Of a DNA stretch of 5,287 nucleotides, positions 1 through 5,287 are shown piece by piece. The notes under the pieces were generated by a model. It had not been told where the DNA came from, did not search any database, and saw nothing but the letters and a program-made list of their open reading frames with translations. The stretch comes from an uncultured Spirochaetaceae bacterium. Lineage in GTDB: Bacteria > Spirochaetota > Spirochaetia > Treponematales > Treponemataceae. The position numbers and the translations under genes were made by a program. The stretch's first letter is position 1. The number at the start of each line of letters is the position of its first letter. The DNA is taken from positions 1 through 5,287 of the forward strand of contig CACYBG010000390.1 of the NCBI GenBank assembly GCA_902772605.1, given 5' to 3'.

Positions 1-1
1 C

Positions 2-67
2 AACGGCATCTGGTGGACCGAGCGGACCGGTGGACAGGAATCAAGCACATTTACGGAGGCCGAATGA
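2..67 (+). CDS. C-terminal end of an upstream protein (partial)
   Basis: This frame is open from the window edge and ends at TGA 65-67, giving 21 residues (NGIWWTERTGGQESSTFTEAE). The reason to call it a gene end is the junction: its stop overlaps the start of the next gene in the arrangement ATGATG (64-69). That gives a 4-base overlap with the first ATG or a 1-base overlap with the second, a typical sign of translational coupling within an operon. The Shine-Dalgarno sequence of the next gene lies inside these last codons. The tail is too short to assign to a family. The other forward frames are less convincing: one is the upstream extension of the next gene, which would place 17 charged residues ahead of a clear signal peptide. 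Confidence 0.6.
   Translation, partial: NGIWWTERTGGQESSTFTEAE
55..59 (+). promoter_or_regulatory. Ribosome binding site that decides the lipoprotein start
   Basis: GGAGG lies 4 bases before ATG 64 and 7 bases before ATG 67. The second spacing is closer to the usual optimum, so ATG 67 is preferred. Either ATG places a positively charged N-terminus directly before the hydrophobic signal segment. A GTG at 13 in the same frame has no comparable site and would bury the signal peptide. Confidence 0.7.
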
Positions 68-2361
68 TGAAAAAGTGTTTAATCAATATTGCGGCGGCGG
101 GAATCTGTGCGGCACTCCTTTCTTCATGCGCAGAACTGTTTCAGGGAAAAGTGTCCATGGGAACCGATTATGAAACGGCAACGCTTGCAGATGTACTTAC
201 TCCAAACAAGGAGATTGACCAGCTTTCTTCTCCGTCGCAGATTTTCGTATCCAACGGAGACAGTCCGTCTGAAATCACAATATCATGGACTCCTGTTGCA
301 GATGCGGCTTCATACAGATTGGAAAGGGCGATTGTGACTGCTCCGAATGAAAACGGCGTGTATGAGGCACCGGATGATTCGGACTACGAGGTGATTCCGG
401 GAACAAGCTCAAGCAGCGCAACGCTTTACAACCAGACGACTTTCATCGACACGATTCTTTCTCAGAATGCCATGAAGTACACTGCTCCTGAATATTCATA
501 CAGATACTATTACAGGGTCAGTGCAGAAAACGCTTTCATGGGATACGGTCCGAGCGAATTCACCGCATGTGAAAATCCGGGGACGCTTTTTGCTCCTCCA
601 ACCGAAATCAAGGCGACGACGGGAAGTTCGGACACTATGGTTTCAATCTCATGGCAGAAATCAAAGTCTCCGACTGTACAGGAATACAGCATCTACCGAA
701 GTGAAAACGAAAACGGAACCAATGCAGTCTATCTGACGAGCGTAAAATCAAACATGAGCCGCTACAACGACATGATTGCGGAACAGAACAGGGGTACGGC
801 ATATTACTACACTGTTTACGCACAGAACCGCTCCGGAGTAAAAAGCTGTGCAGGTGCGCTCGCAATGGGATACGCAAGGGCAGAAGGAGCTCCTCCTCAG
901 GTAACGGGTGTGAAAGTCACAAACGGACGCGGAACATCAAGTGATTCCATAACAATCTCATGGGACAATGCAGGGGCCGTAAACTATGCAGTCTACCGCT
1001 CAAGCTCCAAGGATTCTGCACTCACGCTTTTGACTGCGGGACAAACAGGAACGACACTGGAGGACAAAAAGAATCTTTCTCCAAATGTCTACTATTATTA
1101 TCAGGTACAGGCATGGACGAAAGACCCTGGCGACGACACAAAAAAAATCAAGGGTCAGCTTTCCGACTCGGGAAAATCTTCCACATCCCCGGCGGAAGGA
1201 TTCATCCTTAGTGCACCTGAAACAGTCTCGGTAAGCAAGGGTGCAAACGGACACACGATGGCATGGTCGCCCGCAATCGGAACGTCGGATGAACAGGCGG
1301 CATATTCGTACAAAATCGTGGGAAGCAACGACCAGAGCGGACCTTTCGATAATCTTGTCGCCACGGTCACTGCTGCAAGCCTAGGTATTCCGTTCGACGG
1401 ACTGTACTATTATCAGATTCCGGCAGCCTCGACATGGAGCTACTACAAAATCTCAACGCTCAATGACGGTGTTGAAAGCGAACAGAGTGCAGTAACCGCC
1501 CCTGCCCCATTCGCACCGCAGAGCATAAGCGTCACAAGAACTGCAAACCTTTCTTCGGAAATGGGAAGCGACTTTACATGCAACGTAAATGAAGTTTATC
1601 CGGTCAAAATCACATGGACGGCACCGAGCGAATCATCCGACGTAAAGGGATACCTTGTCTACCGTTCCGAAAACAGGGACAGGGGATACAAGAAACTTTC
1701 AATCGGAAACGACGAAAAGAGTTACCTGATAAGCGGAAATACATTCTATGACACTAACCCGAGTGCAAGACCCGGAAAGATTTACTATTATAAGGTGCTT
1801 TCCGTAAACTTCCTGGAACAGGGGACGAACTATTCTTCCACAGAGTTCGGATACGGTGCACTCACATCAAATCAGTTCCTGCGCGAATACATGAAGACCA
1901 TAAACAATTCGCTTAAAAAACTGACGCTGATGCACAAGAGCGACAACATGGCAAAACTCGGTCAGGAAACCAAATCGGGAGCGATAGTCGGAACACTTTC
2001 CTACGATGCACACGTCAACGGACTGAGCGGTCGGGTAATCATGCGTTACGACGATTATGCAGACTTCTACGTTCATTCAAGCGGAAAAATCGATTCGAAC
2101 CCATTGGGTGAATCCGACGAAATCGGTCTCGGAAACAAAGACGGAATATATTTCCATTTGACGGGAAACACCAACACCTCTGCCGGAATGGACACAAACG
2201 GAACGATGGACGGAACGGTTGAATGCAAGGGAATGTACCCGGGTACGGTATTCTACAACAACGTCCAGATAAAGGGTGGAGCTGCAGGTGGCGGTTATTA
2301 TGTCGTAACGAGAGACGGATTCAGTTCTGAAAACGTAAACTGGACCGTAGGAAATGAATGA
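67..2361 (+). CDS. Multi-domain fibronectin type III lipoprotein
   Basis: Predicted surface or periplasmic lipoprotein of about 764 residues. Residues 1-21 are a lipoprotein signal peptide (MKKC, a hydrophobic stretch, then lipobox LSSC with the lipidated Cys at 21). Five FN3-like modules follow at roughly 54-172, 175-270, 275-378, 379-479 and 480-600. Each has the B-strand tryptophan (W74, W196, W299, W400, W517) and a tyrosine-rich F-strand (YYY 147-149, 246-248, 342-345, YY 459-460, YYY 573-575). The phrase YxxYRS recurs in modules 2, 3 and 5. Modules 1 and 4 are more divergent. Residues 601-764 are a Gly/Asn/Tyr-rich, probably beta-structured region that I cannot assign. FN3 modules in bacteria usually serve as spacers or binding units in extracellular proteins, so adhesion or carbohydrate binding is possible but unproven. 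The gene starts inside the stop of the upstream gene and lies 10 bases before another lipoprotein gene. Confidence 0.85.
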   Translation: MKKCLINIAAAGICAALLSSCAELFQGKVSMGTDYETATLADVLTPNKEIDQLSSPSQIFVSNGDSPSEITISWTPVADAASYRLERAIVTAPNENGVYEAPDDSDYEVIPGTSSSSATLYNQTTFIDTILSQNAMKYTAPEYSYRYYYRVSAENAFMGYGPSEFTACENPGTLFAPPTEIKATTGSSDTMVSISWQKSKSPTVQEYSIYRSENENGTNAVYLTSVKSNMSRYNDMIAEQNRGTAYYYTVYAQNRSGVKSCAGALAMGYARAEGAPPQVTGVKVTNGRGTSSDSITISWDNAGAVNYAVYRSSSKDSALTLLTAGQTGTTLEDKKNLSPNVYYYYQVQAWTKDPGDDTKKIKGQLSDSGKSSTSPAEGFILSAPETVSVSKGANGHTMAWSPAIGTSDEQAAYSYKIVGSNDQSGPFDNLVATVTAASLGIPFDGLYYYQIPAASTWSYYKISTLNDGVESEQSAVTAPAPFAPQSISVTRTANLSSEMGSDFTCNVNEVYPVKITWTAPSESSDVKGYLVYRSENRDRGYKKLSIGNDEKSYLISGNTFYDTNPSARPGKIYYYKVLSVNFLEQGTNYSSTEFGYGALTSNQFLREYMKTINNSLKKLTLMHKSDNMAKLGQETKSGAIVGTLSYDAHVNGLSGRVIMRYDDYADFYVHSSGKIDSNPLGESDEIGLGNKDGIYFHLTGNTNTSAGMDTNGTMDGTVECKGMYPGTVFYNNVQIKGGAAGGGYYVVTRDGFSSENVNWTVGNE

Positions 2362-2371
2362 GAGGTAAAAA

Positions 2372-2716
2372 ATGAAAAAATCAAGATTTGTTTTCGGAGC
2401 GATTTTCGCATTATTGATAGTAATCTTCACAAGCGGATGTTATGCACCTTCACCATTCTACGGAACATGGGCTGACAATTCGGGCGACACCATAACCTTC
2501 ATGTCGGACATGAGCTACAACGCAAAGATATACATCAACAATACTGTCACATCACAGACAGGCTCCTATGAAGTGCTGATGAACGTACTCATACTTCGCG
2601 GTGAAAACGGAAACGTCATGGAAAGCGAATGGGACATCAGGGGAAACATCCTTTACATGAAGTGGTCGGACGGAAGCAAAAACAAAATGCTCGAACTCTT
2701 CAAGATTGCAAACTGA
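2372..2716 (+). CDS. Small lipoprotein, lipocalin-like fold suspected
   Basis: Predicted lipoprotein of 114 residues. Residues 1-22 form a signal peptide (MKKSR, then a long hydrophobic run) ending at TSGC, which puts the lipidated Cys at 23. The -3 position is Thr rather than Leu, acceptable under the relaxed lipobox of spirochaetes. The mature part opens with FYGTW followed by short beta-strand-like phrases (GDTITF, GSYEV, NVLILRG, GNILYMKW). This pattern of GTW, a TITF strand and later G-N-x-L strands resembles small lipocalin-like or META-type barrel lipoproteins; the resemblance is by eye only. AGAGG (2361-2365) lies 6 bases before the ATG, and the gap after the FN3 lipoprotein gene is 10 bases, so the two are almost certainly cotranscribed. 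The function is unknown. Confidence 0.82.
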   Translation: MKKSRFVFGAIFALLIVIFTSGCYAPSPFYGTWADNSGDTITFMSDMSYNAKIYINNTVTSQTGSYEVLMNVLILRGENGNVMESEWDIRGNILYMKWSDGSKNKMLELFKIAN

Positions 2717-2724
2717 GGTGATAC

Positions 2725-3450
2725 ATGAAGCGATTTTTCACGATACTGATGATTGGCTCACTGATTGCCGCAGCCGCTTTTTCGCAGGAAGATTCCGATT
2801 CCGTAGTCCTCAATCCCAAGACGGGATTTCCGGAGATAACGGAGAAGCCCTTCCTTACATTTGATTACGGTCCTTCAGTTTCTTGGGTGACCAGATTACA
2901 AAAGCAGCAGGGAAGAAGCAATTTTGTTTTCGAGGATACCATGGTCGGACTTTATTTTTCCATGCGGCTTGAAAACATGATGCCCATCAACAGCATGCTC
3001 AGGTTTGCAGCCTATTATCCGATTTACAGCACTTTCAATAAGGTTCCCCAGACACCGAAGCAGACGCTTCTATACGGATTCGACCTTTTCTTCGGAACGA
3101 TTTTTGAAGCGGACATGTGGAAATACATCAGGATACAGTTTTCACCGGGAGTTCATTTCCTGTATCAGCTTTCAGACAGCTGGCACTACATGAGTCTGGG
3201 TGTCGGAGCAATGCTCGCAAGCGAATTTCCAATCTCGGAAAGATGGACGATTACCCTGAATGCATTCGGAAGTTTCGACTATGCAAACCTCGGTTCAAAC
3301 GCAGCCATGTTCCCGTTCGACTTGAGCTGGCAGTATCAGGCCGCCATCGGTGTCAGATATTCAAGGAAAAAGCCGAACCAGTATTCATACATCACGAGCC
3401 GAAAGGACATCAGGCAAAAAGCCGTTGAAAGCGGACCGGATGCAGAATAA
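2725..3450 (+). CDS. Exported outer-membrane beta-barrel-like protein
   Basis: A protein of 241 residues with a cleavable signal peptide: MKRFF, a hydrophobic core to A18, and probable cleavage after AFS at residue 20, just before QED. There is no lipobox Cys. The mature part consists of short amphipathic, aromatic-rich strands separated by turns (for example LTFDYGPSVSW, GLYFSMRLE, LRFAAYYPIYS, YIRIQFSPGVHFLYQL, SLGVGAMLASEF, WTITLNAFGSFDY, YQAAIGVRYSR). This is the pattern of a small outer-membrane barrel of about eight strands. A polar, Lys/Arg-rich tail of about 28 residues follows the last strand, so the usual C-terminal aromatic residue is absent. GAGG (2715-2718) overlaps the stop of the preceding gene and lies 6 bases before the ATG; the intergenic gap is 8 bases. 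The gene ends in a double stop, TAA-TAG. A structural or porin-like partner of the two lipoproteins is an inference; the family was not recognised. Confidence 0.82.
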   Translation: MKRFFTILMIGSLIAAAAFSQEDSDSVVLNPKTGFPEITEKPFLTFDYGPSVSWVTRLQKQQGRSNFVFEDTMVGLYFSMRLENMMPINSMLRFAAYYPIYSTFNKVPQTPKQTLLYGFDLFFGTIFEADMWKYIRIQFSPGVHFLYQLSDSWHYMSLGVGAMLASEFPISERWTITLNAFGSFDYANLGSNAAMFPFDLSWQYQAAIGVRYSRKKPNQYSYITSRKDIRQKAVESGPDAE

Positions 3451-3453
3451 TAG

Positions 3454-3617
3454 GTCGAATGTCGAGTTTTGAAAATTAAAAGTTTATATCAAAAACGGTC
3501 TCCCATCGTGAACCTGCCCCAAATATCGCAGTGTGCACGGCACAGGCGATTTTGTGTCAGAACCACGATTCCGACCGTTTTTGCCATAATTGACAAGCTC
3601 AAAACTCGCCATTGGAC
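3454..3617. repeat. Nested palindromic element with terminal inverted repeats (MITE-like)
   Basis: The left arm 3454-3472 (GTCGAATGTCGAGTTTTGA) is the reverse complement of 3599-3617 at 17 of 19 positions; mismatches are at 3457/3614 and 3462/3609. The innermost ten bases of the arms (3463-3472 and 3599-3608) match perfectly. Between the arms sits a second long hairpin (3491-3582). A further possible pairing, AATAA 3446-3450 with TTATT 3622-3626, lies just outside. The whole element is 164 bases with no open reading frame of note, a size typical of MITE or REP-like palindromes. No clear target-site duplication is visible, so mobility is not shown. It begins three bases after the stop of the barrel gene. 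The alternative is a purely local RNA structure at the operon end. Confidence 0.6.
3491..3582 (+). terminator. Long imperfect hairpin ending in a T run; possible operon terminator or structured RNA
   Basis: AAAAACGGTC (3491-3500) pairs perfectly with GACCGTTTTT (3573-3582). Further pairing continues inward: ATCGTG 3505-3510 with CACGAT 3564-3569; CTG 3514-3516 with CAG 3558-3560; AAA 3521-3523 with TTT 3551-3553; ATCGC 3525-3529 with GCGAT 3546-3550; and TGTGC 3532-3536 with GCACA 3540-3544 around a three-base loop. The five T at the right end and five A at the left make it terminator-like in both directions. It lies 40 bases after the barrel gene and before an independently promoted gene. 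At 92 bases it is much longer than a typical intrinsic terminator, so a structured RNA or repeat core is an equal alternative. Confidence 0.45.
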
Positions 3618-3683
3618 GGCTTTATTGACAAAGAATGGAAATTGAACCAATTAAACAATTCATGCAACATTTACAGTACAGGC

Positions 3684-3731
3684 TTTCTACAATCCACCCG
3701 AGGAAATTCATCGATTGAATTATTGTAGAAA
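3684..3731. repeat. Perfect 10-bp inverted repeat with an inner palindrome, overlapping the promoter
   Basis: TTTCTACAAT (3684-3693) is the exact reverse complement of ATTGTAGAAA (3722-3731). Directly inside the right arm lies a smaller palindrome, AATTCA 3705-3710 with TGAATT 3716-3721, around a 5-base centre. The remaining 11 bases (3694-3704) are unpaired on the left side only. The right arm contains the predicted -35 hexamer of the downstream gene, so the repeat is well placed to act as an operator. If transcription reads through from upstream, it would instead fold into an RNA hairpin. No regulator is encoded in the window. Confidence 0.5.
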
Positions 3732-3751
3732 ATCAGGGATTGCGTTATAAT
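3723..3751 (+). promoter_or_regulatory. Sigma-70-type promoter of the DUF1846 gene
   Basis: The -10 hexamer TATAAT (3746-3751) matches the consensus perfectly. TTGTAG (3723-3728) sits 17 bases upstream, the ideal spacing, and shares the TTG of the -35 consensus. Initiation would be expected near 3758-3762. The ATG is at 3762, which leaves no room for a ribosome binding site, and none is seen. The -35 half is weak, so activation or repression through the overlapping inverted repeat is plausible. Confidence 0.6.
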
Positions 3752-3761
3752 ACAATTCCGT

Positions 3762-5243
3762 ATGAAATACGGTTTTGACAACGACAAATATCTTAAAATT
3801 CAATCAAAGCACATCAAGGAACGCATCGCAAAATTCGGCGATAAGCTCTATCTGGAATTCGGCGGTAAACTTTTTGACGACTATCATGCATCAAGGGTTC
3901 TACCTGGATTCCAACCGGATGGAAAGCTTCGTCTTCTGATGCAGCTTGCCGATATGGCGGAAATCGTCATCGTAATCAGTGCGGTGGACATCGAAAAGAA
4001 CAAGGTCCGTGGCGATCTTGGAATCACTTACGATAAGGATGTCCTTCGCCTGAGGAATGAATTTCAGGATCGCGGTCTGATGGTAGGAAGCGTAGTCATA
4101 ACGCACTACAACGGACAGGAAGCTGCAAAGGCATTCAGAAGCAAGCTCAAGAAAATGGGAGTAAAGGTTTACTATCATTACACCATTCCCGGATACCCTT
4201 CCAACGTTGCATTGATTGACAGCGATGAAGGATACGGAAAAAACGATTATGTCGAAACCACCCGTCCACTTGTCGTCGTTACTGCACCCGGACCCGGAAG
4301 CGGAAAAATGGCAGTCTGTCTGAGTCAGATGTATCAGGATTTCAAGAAGGGCATAAAATCAGGATATGCAAAATTCGAAACGTTCCCCATCTGGAATCTG
4401 CCGCTCAAGCATCCGGTTAACCTTGCATACGAAGCTGCAACCGCCGACCTGAACGACATCAACATGATTGATCCCTGGCATCTGGAAGCTTACGGAAAAA
4501 CGACGGTCAATTACAACCGCGACATAGAAATCTTCCCGGTACTTGATGCAATCTTCAAGGGAATCTACGGAAAAAATCCATACAAGTCACCGACGGACAT
4601 GGGCGTAAACATGGCGGGTTACTGCATACTGGACGACAAGATATGCAGCGATGCCAGCCGACAGGAAATAATCAGACGCTACTACGAAAGCCTTGGAAAA
4701 TTTGTCGAGGGAAATGCCAGCGAATCCGAAGTCGATAAAATCAAACTGTTGATGCAGCAGGAAGGAATCACGACGGATGACAGGCGGGTTACGGTCGCAG
4801 CAAAAGAACGGGCCGCAAAATCAAAGGTCGCAAGTGCAGCAATCGAACTTTCAGACGGAACGATTATCACGTCCGAAACGTCGGAATCAATGGGAACATG
4901 TGCCGCACTGATTTTAAATGCCACAAAGCATCTTGCAGGATTGGACCACAAGTTCAAGCTGATTCCAAAGGAAATGATAGAAACGATTCAGGCGATGAAA
5001 ATCACGTACCTGAAAGGAAACAATCCAAGGCTCCACACCGATGAAGTCCTTGTCGCACTGGCAATACTGTCCAAGACCGATGAAAACCGCAGGCTTGCAA
5101 TGGAACAGCTCCCGAACCTAAGGGGATGTCAAGTCCACACGACGGTCATGCTGAGTGAAGTCGATAAGAAAATCCTGAAAAAACTCGGGATAGACTACAC
5201 CTGCGAACCTGTCACGAAAAAGCAGAAGCCACTTATCGGGTGA
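3762..5243 (+). CDS. DUF1846 / UPF0371 family protein, full length
   Basis: A cytosolic protein of 493 residues recognised as DUF1846 (UPF0371). This family is conserved in firmicutes and some other bacteria and is usually about 490-500 residues. Recognisable conserved blocks, in order, are EFGGK (32-36), RVLPGF (45-50), GDLGITY (84-90), VGSVVIT (108-114), the glycine-rich loop APGPGSGK (175-182), GYAKFETFPIWNLPL (201-215) followed by HPVNLAYEAATADL (217-230), NYNRDIEIFPVL (250-261), SPTDMGVNM (276-284) and NPRLHTDEVLVALA (421-434). The loop resembles a P-loop, and an ATP- or phosphate-binding role has been suspected; I know of no established biochemical function. The start at 3762 matches the family N-terminus (Met-Lys followed by KYLKIQSKHIKERI). 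No Shine-Dalgarno precedes it. The gene has its own promoter and is not part of the upstream envelope cluster. It ends in TGA-TGA. No truncation or frameshift is seen. Confidence 0.93.
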   Translation: MKYGFDNDKYLKIQSKHIKERIAKFGDKLYLEFGGKLFDDYHASRVLPGFQPDGKLRLLMQLADMAEIVIVISAVDIEKNKVRGDLGITYDKDVLRLRNEFQDRGLMVGSVVITHYNGQEAAKAFRSKLKKMGVKVYYHYTIPGYPSNVALIDSDEGYGKNDYVETTRPLVVVTAPGPGSGKMAVCLSQMYQDFKKGIKSGYAKFETFPIWNLPLKHPVNLAYEAATADLNDINMIDPWHLEAYGKTTVNYNRDIEIFPVLDAIFKGIYGKNPYKSPTDMGVNMAGYCILDDKICSDASRQEIIRRYYESLGKFVEGNASESEVDKIKLLMQQEGITTDDRRVTVAAKERAAKSKVASAAIELSDGTIITSETSESMGTCAALILNATKHLAGLDHKFKLIPKEMIETIQAMKITYLKGNNPRLHTDEVLVALAILSKTDENRRLAMEQLPNLRGCQVHTTVMLSEVDKKILKKLGIDYTCEPVTKKQKPLIG

Positions 5244-5261
5244 TGAGAATTGAGAATTGAG
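5244..5261. repeat. Short 7-base tandem repeat
   Basis: TGAGAAT occurs twice in tandem (5244-5250 and 5251-5257), followed by a partial third copy, TGAG (5258-5261), directly after the stop codon. The first TGA is a second in-frame stop. This is a simple-sequence tract with no evident function. Confidence 0.6.
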
Positions 5262-5286
5262 TGGGGCTTCGGCTTCGCTCAGCCAC
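5261..5286. other. G+C-rich hairpin-prone tail at the window edge
   Basis: GTGG 5261-5264 can pair with CCAC 5283-5286, and CT 5267-5268 with AG 5281-5282, after a two-base bulge. Alternatively GGCT 5271-5274 pairs with AGCC 5281-5284 around a six-base loop. GGCTTC is duplicated in tandem (5265-5270, 5271-5276). The base composition differs sharply from the A+T-rich gap upstream. It could be the start of a terminator or of a dispersed intergenic repeat, but the window stops before any T run could be seen. Confidence 0.3.
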
Positions 5287-5287
5287 C

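Noticed and set aside
13..66. GTG at 13 as start of the FN3 lipoprotein
   Set aside because: It would place 17-18 mostly polar and charged residues before the signal peptide and lacks a ribosome binding site, while GGAGG at 55-59 serves the ATGs at 64/67.
2077..2430. Open frame of 117 codons on the minus strand
   Set aside because: It lies antisense across the end of the FN3 lipoprotein gene and the start of the next gene, both strongly supported by signal peptides and ribosome binding sites. Its product has no recognisable domain.
3117..3428. Forward open frame of 103 codons inside the barrel gene
   Set aside because: It is out of frame within a well-supported exported protein gene, has no convincing ribosome binding site, and its product is Arg/Ser-rich without domain character.
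3501..3572. tRNA or riboswitch in the palindromic region
   Set aside because: The pairing is one long linear hairpin without a cloverleaf or multi-helix junction, and no conserved riboswitch core was recognised.
3625..3653. Perfect -35 hexamer TTGACA at 3625-3630 as a second promoter
   Set aside because: No acceptable -10 hexamer is found 15-19 bases downstream; the best spacing gives sequences such as CAATTA.
3662..3718. Small open frame of 18 codons in the gap before the DUF1846 gene, a possible leader peptide
   Set aside because: It has no Shine-Dalgarno sequence, overlaps the inverted repeat, lies upstream of the predicted promoter, and shows no run of regulatory codons.
3900..4178. Minus-strand open frame of 92 codons inside the DUF1846 gene
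   Set aside because: It is antisense to a region of strong family conservation, so it is a shadow of that reading frame.

Overview
The window looks like a piece of a spirochaete chromosome, most likely a Treponema (inference). It has moderate G+C, signal peptides and lipoboxes on every complete gene of the first cluster, tyrosine-rich fibronectin type III (FN3) surface lipoprotein sequence, and an outer-membrane-barrel-like protein. No marker gene here fixes the species.

Layout. Positions 2-67 carry the last 21 codons of an upstream gene. Its TGA overlaps the start of the next gene in an ATGATG context. Three tightly packed + strand genes follow (gaps of 10 and 8 bases), each with a purine-rich ribosome binding site. 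They encode a ~764-residue lipoprotein with five FN3-like modules and an unassigned beta-rich C-terminal region, a 114-residue lipoprotein, and a 241-residue exported protein resembling an outer-membrane beta-barrel. Together with the upstream gene they look like one operon for an envelope or surface assembly. None can be given a defined function from sequence alone.

The 311-base gap 3451-3761 is the most structured non-coding part. Immediately after a TAA-TAG double stop lies a nested palindrome (3454-3617). It has outer imperfect inverted repeats of 19 bases (17 matching) and an inner 92-base imperfect hairpin whose right arm ends in a T run. It could be a MITE-like repeat, a long transcription terminator, a structured RNA, or a combination. 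Positions 3618-3683 hold nothing I can call. A second inverted repeat (3684-3731) then overlaps the -35 region of a promoter with a perfect TATAAT.

That promoter would drive the last gene (3762-5243), a full-length member of the DUF1846/UPF0371 family. The -10 box lies only 10 bases from the ATG and there is no Shine-Dalgarno sequence, so the mRNA should be leaderless or nearly so. The gene appears to be an independent unit, unrelated to the surface cluster. It ends in a TGA-TGA double stop followed by a short tandem repeat and a G+C-rich, hairpin-prone tail at the window edge.

Overall the coding content is ordinary in type. The points most worth a second look are the nested palindrome, the promoter-overlapping inverted repeat with a leaderless start, and the uncharacterised lipoprotein/lipoprotein/barrel cassette.
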